A stretch of DNA of 64,000 nt from Frigoribacterium sp. Leaf415 (GTDB taxonomy: Bacteria; Actinomycetota; Actinomycetes; Actinomycetales; Microbacteriaceae): assembly GCF_001424645.1 (NCBI RefSeq), contig NZ_LMQR01000002.1, forward strand, positions 124,179 through 188,178, written 5' to 3'. The notes below the pieces were generated by a model. It was not told where the DNA came from. It saw nothing but the letters and a program-made list of their open reading frames with translations, and searched no databases. Shown one piece after another: positions 25,778-35,104 of this stretch. The translations under genes were made by a program, and so were the position numbers. Positions within the stretch are counted from its first letter, which is position 1, and every line of letters starts with the position of its first letter.

Positions 25778-28700
25778 TCAGCCGACCGTCGAGCGGAGCA
25801 CCGACGACCCGTCGGGCCGGCGTCGCACCTCGACCCGGTCGGCGATGCGCTGCTTGAGCTCGTCGACGTGGCTGACGATGCCGATCACCCGCCCCGAGGC
25901 ACTCAGGCGACCGAGCTCGCTCATGACGGCGTCGAGGGTGTCGGGGTCGAGCGAGCCGAACCCCTCGTCGACGAACAGGGTGCCGAGCTCGAGCCCGCCG
26001 GCCTCGGCCTGCACGACGTCGGCGAGGCCGAGGGCGAGGCTGAGCGAGGCGTAGAAGGTCTCGCCGCCCGAGAAGCTGCCGGGGTCGCGGGTGGTGTCGG
26101 TGGTCGCGTCGCGGATGACGAGCGAGAGCCCGGTCTTGCGCGAGCGCGACCCGACCTCGCGCTCGTCGGACGAGGCGAGCTCGTACCGCCCGCTCGACAT
26201 GACCGACAAGCGCACGTTCGCCGCCGCCACGACCTCGTCGAACCGGCGCAGCAGCACGTAGGTGCCGAGCGTCACGCCCTTCACGTTCTCGCCGGTCGAG
26301 GCGCTGGCGAGGTTGGCCATGCGCACCACCGCCCGGGCGTGCTCGACTGCGTCGTCGGCAGCGGCCGTCACGGCCTCGAGGGCGGCCAGGGCCTGCCTCG
26401 TCCGCTCGGCCCGGTCGCCGGCCCGCGTCGCCCGGTCGGTGACCTCGTCGAGCTCGGACTCGACCCGATCGAGGGCCTCGACGGCCGACTCGACGTCCGC
26501 CGTCTCGTCGCCGGCCAGCACGGCGACCTCGGGCTCGGCCAGCCCGGCCGCGACGATCGCCCGTTCGCGCTCGTGGGCCGACACCCGCGTCTCGAGGGCG
26601 GCCAGGTCACCTGCCTCGAGGGCGGCGTCGGCGACCTGGTCGACGTCGTCGAACCCGCTGCGCTCGAGGGCGGCGGCGAGCTCGGCACGTCGGACGGCCG
26701 CCGCGGCGGACGCCACGTCGGCGGCGTCGAGGAGGGTCAGGAGGCGCGTGTCGCGTTCGACGCCGTCACCGACCGAGGCGGTGAGCTCGGCGATGGTCGG
26801 GGCCCGACCGTCGAGCAGTCGCGCGATCTCGGCCTCGTCGTCGAGCAGGGCGCGTCGGTCGGCGGCGACGCGCTCCCGGCCGGTGGCGGCCCGCTCGCGG
26901 AGGTCGTCGAGCTCGGCCCGCAGCCGGTCGACCTCGCGGTCGTGGGCCACGAGGGCCGCGTCGGCCGCCGCGAGGGCGGTGCGGGCCCGGGTGGCCTCGG
27001 ACACGCGCAGGGCCAGCCGGGCCAGCTCGGACTCGACGTCGTCGCGGGTCAGGTCGCCCAGGGCGCGGCGGGCCTCGGCGACCCGCCCCTCGGCGGTCGC
27101 GTGCCGGGCGGCGGACTCGCGCTGACGCACCTCGGCCGCGCGTGCCGTCAGCGACGCGGCCTCGACCTGCTCGTCGGTGGGGTGCTCGGCGCCGGGAGAC
27201 GCGGGGGCCGGATGCTCTCGCGAGCCGCACACGGGGCACGGGTCGCCCACGACCAGGCTCGCGGCCAGGTGGCCCGCCATGCCCTCGATCTGCCGACGGC
27301 GGAGGCCGGCCTCGTCGTCGAGGGCCCTCAGGGCCGCCGCCGAGTCGTCGGCCAGTCGTCCGGACGCCGCGTCGACGGCCCGACCGAGGGCGTCGAGGTC
27401 GTCGAGGTCGCGCAGGCGGACCCGCGCCTCGGCCGTCGCCTGCTCGGCGGCGGAGAGGTCGGTCGACGTGTCGGCCAGGGCCTCTCGCTCGACGACGAGC
27501 GAGGACCGGACGACGGGGGCCGCGACGAGGCGGTCGTCCAGCTCTCGGCGCCGCTCGTCGGCGTCGACGAGGGACTGCTCGGCTGCCTCGAGGGCTGCAC
27601 GCCGCCCGGGCAGGGCTCTCTCGGTGCGGGCCGCCTCGGCCAGGAGGGCGAGTTCGGAGAGCCGGGCGTCGCGACGCGCGGCGACGTCGGCTCGGACCGG
27701 GGCCCCGTCGGCTGCAGCGGACCCGGTGCCCTCGCCGTCCGTGACGCCCCGGGTGGCCTCGGCCAGACGGGACGCCGCGTCACGCTCGGCCTCGTCCGCT
27801 CGCGTGACCGCGGCGAGGGCGTCGGTCACGGTCGCGGCTCGGGTCGCCGCGGCGACGCGCAGTCGGACCGTGGCGATCTCGGCGGCACCCTCGTCGAGAC
27901 GCGTCTGCCGGTTGCTCAGGTCGGCCCGCCGGTCGAGTGCAGCCTTCAGCGCTCGCACGCGATCGAGCGACCGTCGCGCCGCGTCTCGTGTCTCGACCAC
28001 TCGTGACCGCCGGGCCGCCGTGTCGGAGGCCTCGCTCTCGAGGGCCCCGAGCGCGGCAGCCGCACCGTCGGCGGCCAGAGCCTCGTCGAGGACGTCGGCG
28101 TCGAACCCGCTCGCCTCGAGCAGTCTCGCTCGGGCCAGCTCGATGTCTCGGTCGGCGGCGGCCACGGCGGCGTTGGCGACCTTGCGCCGTTCGACGAGCT
28201 CGGCCGTGGTCCGCTCGTAGATCTCGGTGCCGAAGAGGGACTGCAGGACCTCTTTGCGTTTCTCGCCGGTCGAACGGAGGAAGGCGGCGAACTCGCCCTG
28301 GGGCAGGACGACGGTCTGCACGAACTGCTGGCGCGTGAGTCCGAGGATGCGCGAGACCTCGGCGCCGGCCTCTTGGGCGCTGATCGAGACGATCTCGCCG
28401 TCGACGGCGTCGGGCGACGAGAGGCGCCACAGCTTCGCGGTCGCGTTCGCCGGCGTCGTGCCCGTGCCCCGCGCCTTCGGACGGCGGTACGCGGGAGTCC
28501 GGCGGATGCGGTGGACGCCCGCACCGTTCTCGAAGACGAGCTCGACGAAGGGTTCGACGTCGGGTGCGGCGTGGTGGCTGCGCAGGCGGTCGGGCGTCGA
28601 GGCCGACCCGGCGAGCCCGCCGTAGAGGGCGAAGACGATCGCGTCGATGATGGTCGACTTGCCCGACCCCGTGGGGCCCTCGAGCAGGAAGGTGCCCGAG

Positions 28701-28780
28701 GCGCCGAGCGCGGCGAAGTCGATGCTGTGCTCACCCGCGTAGGGCCCGATGGCCCGCAGCGTCAGCCGGTGGAGGTTCAT
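25778..28780 (-). CDS. sbcC: Exonuclease SbcC (Rad50-like ATPase)
   Basis: A 1000-residue SMC-like ATPase that works with SbcD to cut hairpins and protein-blocked DNA ends. Walker A is LLEGPTGSGKSTIIDA (about residues 32-47); long coiled coils surround the zinc hook DPCPVCGSREH (about residue 513-520); the C-terminal head has FSGGETFYASLSLALGLAD and Walker B TLFVDEGFGSLD followed by the His switch GIVSHV. The ATG overlaps the sbcD stop by ATGA. One GGAGGCGCG word lies in the coding sequence. Confidence 0.97.
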   Translation of the reverse strand: MNLHRLTLRAIGPYAGEHSIDFAALGASGTFLLEGPTGSGKSTIIDAIVFALYGGLAGSASTPDRLRSHHAAPDVEPFVELVFENGAGVHRIRRTPAYRRPKARGTGTTPANATAKLWRLSSPDAVDGEIVSISAQEAGAEVSRILGLTRQQFVQTVVLPQGEFAAFLRSTGEKRKEVLQSLFGTEIYERTTAELVERRKVANAAVAAADRDIELARARLLEASGFDADVLDEALAADGAAAALGALESEASDTAARRSRVVETRDAARRSLDRVRALKAALDRRADLSNRQTRLDEGAAEIATVRLRVAAATRAATVTDALAAVTRADEAERDAASRLAEATRGVTDGEGTGSAAADGAPVRADVAARRDARLSELALLAEAARTERALPGRRAALEAAEQSLVDADERRRELDDRLVAAPVVRSSLVVEREALADTSTDLSAAEQATAEARVRLRDLDDLDALGRAVDAASGRLADDSAAALRALDDEAGLRRRQIEGMAGHLAASLVVGDPCPVCGSREHPAPASPGAEHPTDEQVEAASLTARAAEVRQRESAARHATAEGRVAEARRALGDLTRDDVESELARLALRVSEATRARTALAAADAALVAHDREVDRLRAELDDLRERAATGRERVAADRRALLDDEAEIARLLDGRAPTIAELTASVGDGVERDTRLLTLLDAADVASAAAAVRRAELAAALERSGFDDVDQVADAALEAGDLAALETRVSAHERERAIVAAGLAEPEVAVLAGDETADVESAVEALDRVESELDEVTDRATRAGDRAERTRQALAALEAVTAAADDAVEHARAVVRMANLASASTGENVKGVTLGTYVLLRRFDEVVAAANVRLSVMSSGRYELASSDEREVGSRSRKTGLSLVIRDATTDTTRDPGSFSGGETFYASLSLALGLADVVQAEAGGLELGTLFVDEGFGSLDPDTLDAVMSELGRLSASGRVIGIVSHVDELKQRIADRVEVRRRPDGSSVLRSTVG

Positions 28781-30006
28781 TCGCTCGCCTCGCTCGCCCG
28801 CGCGGCCTCGTAGGCGCCGCGCACCACGGCCAGCTCGGTCTCGCTCGCGGCCCCGCCCGAGGCGAAGGCGACGAAGTCGGCCGCGACCTCGATCGGGTCG
28901 GACTCGGACGTCACGGCGGCGAGCGCCGGGGCCTCGACCGCTCCGACGGGCGTGTGGTGGATCGCGAGGGCGTGCGGGAAGTGCTCGGCCACGCGCGTGT
29001 AGAGCCGCTCGGGGTGCACGGGATCGGTGACGAAGACCCGCAGCCAGGCGTCGCGCAGGTCGTCGTGCCGCCCGTCGAGCAGGGCGTCGAGGGTGTCCGT
29101 CACCTCGGCGAGTCGACGCGGCACGGGGGCCGGGACGAGGTCGACCGAGACCGAGCCGTCGGCGGCCAGCTCGACGATCGTGGACGACTTGACCTGGTTT
29201 CGCTCGCCGAACGAGAACGCCAGCGGCGAACCCGAGTAGCGCAGGCGACCGGACGGGCCGACGCGTTGGGCACCGTGCAGGTGACCGAGGGCGACGTAGT
29301 CGACGCCGTCGAACACGGTCGACGGGACCGAGTCGACGCCGCCCACCCGGATGTCGCGCTCGCTCTCGCTGCGCTCGGGTGCGGTCCCGACCTCGACGTC
29401 GACGCCGCCACCCCCGACGGCGGCCTCGGCCTCGCGGTCGGCTGCGGGCCCGGCCACGACGAACGCGTGCGCCACCACGACCGACCGGGTGCCGGGCCGC
29501 CTTGCGAGGTCAGCGCGCACCCGCTGCATCGCCGCGCCCATGACGGCCGCGTGCGACCGGGCCAGCGGCTCGTCGACGCCCGCCGTCGCCAGTGACCGCC
29601 GGACGCTGTCGGGGTCGAGGTAGGGCAGTCCGTAGAAGGCGACCGGCCCGTCCGGGTCGTCGACGACCACGGGCTCGTCGAGCAGGTCGACCGACGCCCG
29701 AAGGTGCAGCCCGGGTCGCATCAGCTCGGCCGCGAACCCCAGTCGCACCGCGGAGTCGTGGTTGCCCGGCGTGACGATCACGGTGGCGTGCTCGGTCAGC
29801 CGCGCGAGGGCCCGGCCGAGGAGGCGCACGCTGGGCACCGCGGGGACGGCCCGGTCGTACACGTCGCCCGCGACCACGACGACGTCGATCGACCGGTCGG
29901 CCACGAGCCCCACCAGGTGGTCGACGAAGGCCTGCTGGTGATCGTGCAGGTCGACCCCGTGCAGCGTGCGCCCCAGGTGCCAGTCGCTGGTGTGCAGGAT
30001 GCGCAC
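28777..30006 (-). CDS. sbcD: Exonuclease SbcD (Mre11-like nuclease)
   Basis: A 409-residue metallophosphoesterase nuclease, partner of SbcC. Metal ligands appear in order: HTSDWHLG (residues 5-12), VVAGDVYDRA, TPGNHDSA, VVAHAFV and ALGHLHGAQ. A Gly/Val/Asp-rich insert (about 200-225, GGGGVDVEVGTAPE) is longer than usual. The homologous N-terminus MRILHTSDWH fits the GTG at 30006, which has GAGAGGGG upstream; the frame continues further but with no homology. First gene of the sbcDC operon. Confidence 0.96.
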   Translation of the reverse strand: MRILHTSDWHLGRTLHGVDLHDHQQAFVDHLVGLVADRSIDVVVVAGDVYDRAVPAVPSVRLLGRALARLTEHATVIVTPGNHDSAVRLGFAAELMRPGLHLRASVDLLDEPVVVDDPDGPVAFYGLPYLDPDSVRRSLATAGVDEPLARSHAAVMGAAMQRVRADLARRPGTRSVVVAHAFVVAGPAADREAEAAVGGGGVDVEVGTAPERSESERDIRVGGVDSVPSTVFDGVDYVALGHLHGAQRVGPSGRLRYSGSPLAFSFGERNQVKSSTIVELAADGSVSVDLVPAPVPRRLAEVTDTLDALLDGRHDDLRDAWLRVFVTDPVHPERLYTRVAEHFPHALAIHHTPVGAVEAPALAAVTSESDPIEVAADFVAFASGGAASETELAVVRGAYEAARASEASE

Positions 30007-30098
30007 GGCGCCCCTCTCGTGGATGTCGCGGTCGGTGCGGCAACGGGTGCCGGAGTCGGTGCCCCCGACTGTATCGGGGGCCTCCGACAGAGCCGGGC

Positions 30099-30150
30099 GC
30101 GCCTCCTCGGGTCCGGCACCGCGCCTCCTCGGGTCCGGCACCGCGCCTCC
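30099..30150. repeat. 21-bp tandem repeat, about 2.5 copies, upstream of sbcD
   Basis: The unit CGCGCCTCCTCGGGTCCGGCA-type sequence recurs at a period near 21 bp. Each unit carries one copy of the CGCGCCTCC word in the same orientation. It lies between the sbcD 5' end and the divergent M20 peptidase gene and could influence either promoter. Confidence 0.7.
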
Positions 30151-30190
30151 CGGCCGGTCGCCGTCCCGCCCACGGGAGTGAGATGGTCAG

Positions 30191-31402
30191 ATGCCCGCAC
30201 ACCACGGCGGGCCCGACGAGAGCGAGACCGTGAGCCACGACCCCCTGCAGCCCGACCAGGTCACCGCCCTGCGCCGCGAGGTCGAGGCACGCCTCGACGC
30301 GATGGTGGCCGACCTGACGACCTACGCGAGCCTCGAGACGCCGTCCGACGACGTCGACCTGCTCGAGGCGGGGCTCCGCTGGATCGAGACCTGGCTCGGC
30401 GAGACCGTCGGTCCGCCGGCCGACCGCAGGGTGCACGTCGTCGAGGGCTACGGCGACACGGTGACGCTCGACTACCCGTCGCCGTCGGGGTCGACCGAGT
30501 GGGTGTCGGCCCTGTGCCACTACGACACGGTGTGGTCCGAGGGCACGCTGGCCGGGTGGCCGGTGACGGTCGAGGGCGACCGCATGACCGGCCCCGGGGT
30601 CTTCGACATGAAGTCCGGGCTGATCCAGCTCGGCAACGCCCTCGCGATCGGCGACCGCCTGGGGCTGCCCCGCCCGAACGTGCGTCTGCTGCTCAACGGC
30701 GACGAGGAGGTCGGCAGCATCGCCTCGCGCGAGGCGATCGAGCGCGAGGTCGGACGAGGAGGCGCGGTGTTCGTCTTCGAGTCCGCCGCCGACGGCGCCG
30801 TCAAGACCGCCCGCAAGGGCGTCGGCATCTTCGAGGTCGAGGCCTTCGGGGTCGAGGTCCACGCCGGCCTGCACCCGCGGTCGGGTGCGAGCGCCGTCGA
30901 CGAGATCGCCCGCGTCGTCCTGACGCTGCACGCGGCCGCCGACGTCGAGGCGGGCACCTCGCTCAACGTGGGAGTGCTGCAGGGCGGCACCCGCACCAAC
31001 GTCAAGGCCGGCTACGCCCGGGCGATGGTGGACGTCCGCGTCACCTCGTCGACCGAGGCCGAGCGCATCGAGCGGGTCTTCGCGGGGCTCGCGGCGAACG
31101 ATCCGGCCGCGACGCTGAAGGTCACCGGCGGCTGGAACCGTCCGCCGATGGAGCGCTCGGCCGCGACCGGCGCCCTGTACGAACGCGCCGCCCGGGTCGC
31201 CGCCTCGCTCGGCTTCGAGTTGCGCGAGGTGTCGGTCGGCGGGGCCAGCGACGGCAACTTCGCCGCCGCGCTCGGCCTGGCCGTGCTCGACGGGGTCGGC
31301 GGCGTCGGCGGCGGAGCCCACGCCCGCCACGAGTGGATCAGCGTGCACGGCATGGTCGAGCGCACCGAGTTCGTCAGCGCCCTGCTCGCCGACCTCGCCT
31401 GA
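30191..31402 (+). CDS. M20 family metallopeptidase (carboxypeptidase G2-like)
   Basis: A 403-residue zinc peptidase. The ligands follow the M20 order: LCHYDTVW (His-x-Asp), GPGVFDMKSGL (bridging Asp), NGDEEVGS (catalytic Glu and metal Glu), VFESAADGA, and the C-terminal GGAHARHEWI (His). A dimerisation domain lies in between with the conserved HAGLHPRSGASAVDEIA. The layout matches glutamate carboxypeptidase/CPG2-like enzymes that remove C-terminal Glu from folate or dipeptides; substrate is not certain. Start ATG 30191; a GTG at 30230 is an alternative. Convergent with prpB across a family A palindrome. Confidence 0.92.
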   Translation: MPAHHGGPDESETVSHDPLQPDQVTALRREVEARLDAMVADLTTYASLETPSDDVDLLEAGLRWIETWLGETVGPPADRRVHVVEGYGDTVTLDYPSPSGSTEWVSALCHYDTVWSEGTLAGWPVTVEGDRMTGPGVFDMKSGLIQLGNALAIGDRLGLPRPNVRLLLNGDEEVGSIASREAIEREVGRGGAVFVFESAADGAVKTARKGVGIFEVEAFGVEVHAGLHPRSGASAVDEIARVVLTLHAAADVEAGTSLNVGVLQGGTRTNVKAGYARAMVDVRVTSSTEAERIERVFAGLAANDPAATLKVTGGWNRPPMERSAATGALYERAARVAASLGFELREVSVGGASDGNFAAALGLAVLDGVGGVGGGAHARHEWISVHGMVERTEFVSALLADLA

Positions 31403-31442
31403 CCGCCGCCCTCCCCGGCGACCGACGCCGCGCCTCCGCCCG

Positions 31443-31506
31443 GACCCCACGAAGTCGCCGAGACCCCGGTGTGCGCGCGGGGGTCTCGGCGACTTCCTGG
31501 GGTCTC
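31443..31506. terminator. Palindrome family A, copy 3, between convergent genes
   Basis: A near-perfect palindrome with arms GACCCCACGAAGTCGCCGAG and CTCGGCGACTTCCTGGGGTC and central GACCCC/GGGGTC. It lies between the M20 peptidase and prpB stops, ending 6 bp before the prpB stop. Confidence 0.78.
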
Positions 31507-31511
31507 GGGCC

Positions 31512-32411
31512 TCAGGCCTCGAGCGTGAAGTCGTAGACGCCGGCGTCGAAGCGCGCGTAGCCGGGGTAGTCGATCAGCTCGTACAGCTCGGCACGGGTCT
31601 GCATCGACGGCACCTGCGACTCGAGCGACCCCTCGGCCGTGAGCGCGTCGAGCGCCCGGGACGCCGCGCCCATCGCGGCGCGCATCAACGACACCGGGTG
31701 GATCACCATGCTGACGCCCACGTCGTGCAGCTGCTGCCGGGTGAAGAGGGCGCTCTTGCCGAACTCGGTCATGTTGGCGAGCACCGGCACGTCGAGCGCC
31801 GAGCAGATCGCCTCGAACTCGCCGAGGTCGGCCATCGCCTCGGCGAAGATCGCGTCGGCACCGGCGTCCACGAGCGCACGGGCCCGGTCGATCGTCGCCT
31901 CGAGGCCGTCGAGGGCCCGGACGTCGGTGCGGGCCATGATCACGAGCGCGGGGTCGCGTCGCGCGTCGACCGCGGCCCGGATGCGACCGGTCGCCGTCGC
32001 CGCGTCGACGACCTGCTTGCCGTCGAGGTGGCCGCAGCGCTTGGGGTTGACCTGGTCCTCGATGTGCAGGCCGGCCACGCCGGCGGCCTCGAGCGCCTGG
32101 ACGGTGCGGGCGACGTTCATCGGCTCGCCGAACCCGGTGTCGGCGTCGACGAGCACGGGCAGGTCGGTCATCGACGCGATCTGCCCCGCCCGCGTGGCGA
32201 CCTCGGTGAGCGTGGTGAGGCCGATGTCGGGCAGCCCGAGCTCGTTGGCCATCACGGCACCCGACACGTAGACGCCGTCGAAGCCCTTCTGCTCGATCAG
32301 GCGGGCGGTCAGCGGGGTGAACGCCCCCGGGAACGTCAGGGTGCGCTCGTCGGCCAGTCCGGCCCGGAACGCCGCACGCTTGTCGGCCGGCGACACCGTC
32401 GAGTACAGCAT
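31512..32411 (-). CDS. prpB: Methylisocitrate lyase
   Basis: A 299-residue isocitrate-lyase superfamily enzyme that splits 2-methylisocitrate to pyruvate and succinate. The active-site loop is EDQVNPKRCGHLDGKQVV, with the catalytic Cys in KRCGH; VDADTGFGEP and ARTDVRALDGL carry Mg- and carboxylate-binding residues. N-terminal FPGAFTPLTARLIEQKGFDGVYVSG is typical of PrpB. Its ATG shares one base with the prpD stop (TGATG), so it is coupled to prpD. Together they form the last steps of propionyl-CoA breakdown via the methylcitrate cycle; 2-methylcitrate synthase (prpC) is not in the window. Confidence 0.95.
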   Translation of the reverse strand: MLYSTVSPADKRAAFRAGLADERTLTFPGAFTPLTARLIEQKGFDGVYVSGAVMANELGLPDIGLTTLTEVATRAGQIASMTDLPVLVDADTGFGEPMNVARTVQALEAAGVAGLHIEDQVNPKRCGHLDGKQVVDAATATGRIRAAVDARRDPALVIMARTDVRALDGLEATIDRARALVDAGADAIFAEAMADLGEFEAICSALDVPVLANMTEFGKSALFTRQQLHDVGVSMVIHPVSLMRAAMGAASRALDALTAEGSLESQVPSMQTRAELYELIDYPGYARFDAGVYDFTLEA

Positions 32412-34069
32412 CAGAACAGCCCGCCCGGCTGGGCGACGGCACCGGCGAGCGCGTCGGGGGCGACGATGCCCAGCTGTCGCACCTCGGCCGCCGTCAACGA
32501 GGGGAGGCGCGTGGCCAGGTCGACGAACCGCTCGACCTCGGCGTCGGACAGCACGCCCTCGGCCAGGGTGCGGAACTTGCGCACGTAGTCCTCGCGTCCG
32601 AAGGGCCGTGCCCCCAGGGGGTGGGCGTCGGCGACGGCGATCTCGTCGACGAGGGTCGTGCCGTCGACGAACTCGACCTCGATGCGGCCGCCGAACGCCT
32701 TCTCGGCGGGGTCGGTCGAGTGGTAGCGGGCCGTCCAGGCGGGGTCCTCGGCCGTGGTGATGCGCTGCCACAGCTCGACCGTGTCCGGACGCTGTGCCCG
32801 GGTCGGGGCGTAGCTGCGCTCGTGGTGCCACTCGCCGTCCTGCAGGGCGACGGCCACGATGTAGGGGATGGAGTGGTCGAGCGTCTCGCGGCTGGCCGTG
32901 GGGTCGTACTTCTGCGGGTCGCCCGCCCCCGAGCCGATCACGACGTGCGTGTGGTGGCTGGTGTGCAGCACGATGCTCCGCACCTGCGCGGGGTCCCGCA
33001 GCGCCGGGTGCGAGCGGCCGAGCCGCCGGGCGAGGTCGATCCACGCCTGGGCCTGGTACTCGGCCGAGTGCTCCTTCGTGTAGGTGTCGAGGATGCCCCG
33101 CTTCGACGCCCCCGGCGCCGGCAGGGGCACGTCGTACGACGCCCCGGGCCCGTCGAGCAGCCAGGCGATCACGCCGTCCTCGCCCTCGTAGATGGGGGCG
33201 GGACTGCCCTGGCCCCGCATCGCCCGGTCGACGGCCTCGACCGCGGCCTTGCCGGCGTACGCCGGGGCGTAGGCCTTCCACGACGAGATCGCCCCCTTGC
33301 GCGACTGCCGCGTGGCCGTCGTCGTGTGCAGCGCCTGGCCGATCGCCTGGTGCACCACCTCGGTCGACAGCCCGAGCATCGTGCCGAGGCCCGCCGCGAC
33401 CGACGGGCCGAGGTGGGCGACGTGGTCGATCTTGTGGGCGTGCAGGCTGATCGCCCGGACGAGGTCGACCTGCACCTCGTAGCCGGTCACGATCCCGCGC
33501 AGCAGGGCCGCGCCGTCGAGTCCGCGGTGCTGTGCGACGGCGACCAGCGCCGGGATGTTGTCGCCGGGGTGCGAGTACTCCGCCGCGAGGAACGTGTCGT
33601 GGAAGTCGAGCTCGCGCACGGCGACCCCGTTCGACCAGGCGGCCCACTCGGGCGAGACGGGGTGCTCGGGCGCGACGCCCGTGACCTGCGAGCCCGCGCC
33701 TCCGGTGGTCGGCGGGTGCGCGAGCGCCTGGTCGCGGGCGACGGCGACCGGCGCACGCAGCAGCGACGCGGCCGAGACGGCGGCGTTGTCGATCAGGCGG
33801 TTGATCACCATCTCGGTCACGTCGTCGTCGACGGGCGCGTCGTCGGTGGCGAGTGCGGCGAGGCGCCAGGCGAGCTCGTCCTCGCGGGCCAGCGGCTCGT
33901 CGCTGCGGTGCACCCGCACCGTGTGCACGACGAGGTCGGCGGTCGGAGCGGCCGGCCCGCCCGTGACCCGGGACGAGGAGGCGCGGCTCGCGTCTCCCCC
34001 GCCGCTTGCGTCGGTCGTCGCCCCGGCGTCGTGTGCGTGCTCGGACGCCTGCTCGTGCTGCGTGCCCAT
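32411..34069 (-). CDS. prpD: 2-methylcitrate dehydratase
   Basis: A 552-residue MmgE/PrpD-family protein, somewhat longer than usual because of an N-terminal His/Ala/Ser-rich leader of about 45 residues. The family core is seen from [21 protein letters not shown] onwards, with [52 protein letters not shown], and [20 protein letters not shown]. It dehydrates 2-methylcitrate toward methylaconitate. ATG 34069 has GAGAGGGT at proper spacing. First gene of prpDB. No propionate regulator (PrpR) adjoins it; the gene upstream is divergent and unrelated. Confidence 0.95.
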   Translation of the reverse strand: MGTQHEQASEHAHDAGATTDASGGGDASRASSSRVTGGPAAPTADLVVHTVRVHRSDEPLAREDELAWRLAALATDDAPVDDDVTEMVINRLIDNAAVSAASLLRAPVAVARDQALAHPPTTGGAGSQVTGVAPEHPVSPEWAAWSNGVAVRELDFHDTFLAAEYSHPGDNIPALVAVAQHRGLDGAALLRGIVTGYEVQVDLVRAISLHAHKIDHVAHLGPSVAAGLGTMLGLSTEVVHQAIGQALHTTTATRQSRKGAISSWKAYAPAYAGKAAVEAVDRAMRGQGSPAPIYEGEDGVIAWLLDGPGASYDVPLPAPGASKRGILDTYTKEHSAEYQAQAWIDLARRLGRSHPALRDPAQVRSIVLHTSHHTHVVIGSGAGDPQKYDPTASRETLDHSIPYIVAVALQDGEWHHERSYAPTRAQRPDTVELWQRITTAEDPAWTARYHSTDPAEKAFGGRIEVEFVDGTTLVDEIAVADAHPLGARPFGREDYVRKFRTLAEGVLSDAEVERFVDLATRLPSLTAAEVRQLGIVAPDALAGAVAQPGGLF

Positions 34070-34220
34070 CGGCCACCCTCTCTGGTGGGGCGGGCGTCGT
34101 CGCGGCCCGCCGTGCGCCGTCGTCGGTGACGGCCGTGTCGTTGCCGTCCAGTCTCGCACCCCGGGCCCCAGCCCCGTTCGGGGGCGGACGCACCGGTCGG
34201 TCCCATGGCAGGCTCGAGGA

Positions 34221-34973
34221 ATGACCACCGAGAGCCCGCTGGGGGGCGGCTCCGACGAGCGACGCCCCTCCACCGATCAACCGACCACGTCCTACCCCGC
34301 GACGGGGACGTCGACCCCGCCACCGCGCCCGGGTCACCCCCGCGGCCTCGCCCTGGCGGCCCTGATCGTCGGCATCGTCGCCTTCCTGCTCGGCCTGGTG
34401 CCGGTGGTCGGCACGATCGTCGGCCTCGCCGCCGTGGTGCTCGGCGTCATCGCCCTGGTGCGACGGCAGCCGAAGGTGCTGGCGTGGATCGGCCTCGGGC
34501 TGGGAGCCGTCGCCACCATCGTGTCGATCGTCGTCGCCGTCGGCCTCGGTGCGGCGATCGACAGCGTGCAGCAGGACGACCCCGCCGTGACCGCGACCTC
34601 CGAGCCCGCCCCCGCCCCCACGTCGTCGACCACCGCCCCCACCCCGTCGGCCACGCCGACGTCGGCGGCCGCCGACGTGCCGGCCGACTACGCCCAGGCC
34701 CTCGAGGACGCCGAGCCCTTCGCGATCAGCCTCGGCAGCAGCAAGGCCTACACGTTCTCGAAGCTCGTGGCCGGTGGCGCGTCCGAGGCCGCGGCGCAGT
34801 ACGCCGTCGACACGGTCGGCGCCGACTGGCAGGCCAACGCCGTCCGCAAGGCCAAGGCCTATGCGCGGGACGGCATGACCGGCGACGTGCTGCGCAACCA
34901 GCTCGTGAGCGAGTACGGCGAGTGGTTCACGGCCGAGGAGGCCGACTACGCCCTGGCGCACCTCGACGACTGA
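34221..34973 (+). CDS. DUF4190 membrane protein with C-terminal Ltp (PF07553-type) domain
   Basis: A 250-residue protein. After a Ser/Thr/Pro N-terminus come two transmembrane helices (about 42-68 and 74-110) in DUF4190 style, then a Pro/Thr/Ser linker (about 120-150), and a C-terminal domain with two helical repeats: [12 protein letters not shown]...SFKL-like [19 protein letters not shown] and [16 protein letters not shown]...LRNQL...[13 protein letters not shown]. This W..NA..KA..Y and F...EA.YA pattern is that of Ltp, host cell-surface-exposed lipoprotein. In a Streptococcus thermophilus prophage, Ltp blocks phage DNA entry. Ltp domains are also common in actinobacterial chromosomes with no known role, so function here is open. 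Confidence 0.85.
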   Translation: MTTESPLGGGSDERRPSTDQPTTSYPATGTSTPPPRPGHPRGLALAALIVGIVAFLLGLVPVVGTIVGLAAVVLGVIALVRRQPKVLAWIGLGLGAVATIVSIVVAVGLGAAIDSVQQDDPAVTATSEPAPAPTSSTTAPTPSATPTSAAADVPADYAQALEDAEPFAISLGSSKAYTFSKLVAGGASEAAAQYAVDTVGADWQANAVRKAKAYARDGMTGDVLRNQLVSEYGEWFTAEEADYALAHLDD

Positions 34974-35104
34974 CGCCCCGTGACGCGATCGTGACCCGGG
35001 CCGGCCCGACGTCATCCTGCGGGACGACTGCACGGGTCGGACCGGTCGGTAGCGTCGAGATCGGCGAACGGGTGGGACGGCCCGACGACCAGGAAGGCAC
35101 GACC

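Noticed and set aside
34221-34973. Prophage remnant, because of the Ltp-type domain
   Set aside because: No integrase, capsid, tail or lysis genes and no change in base composition around it; Ltp domains also occur in actinobacterial chromosomes outside prophages.
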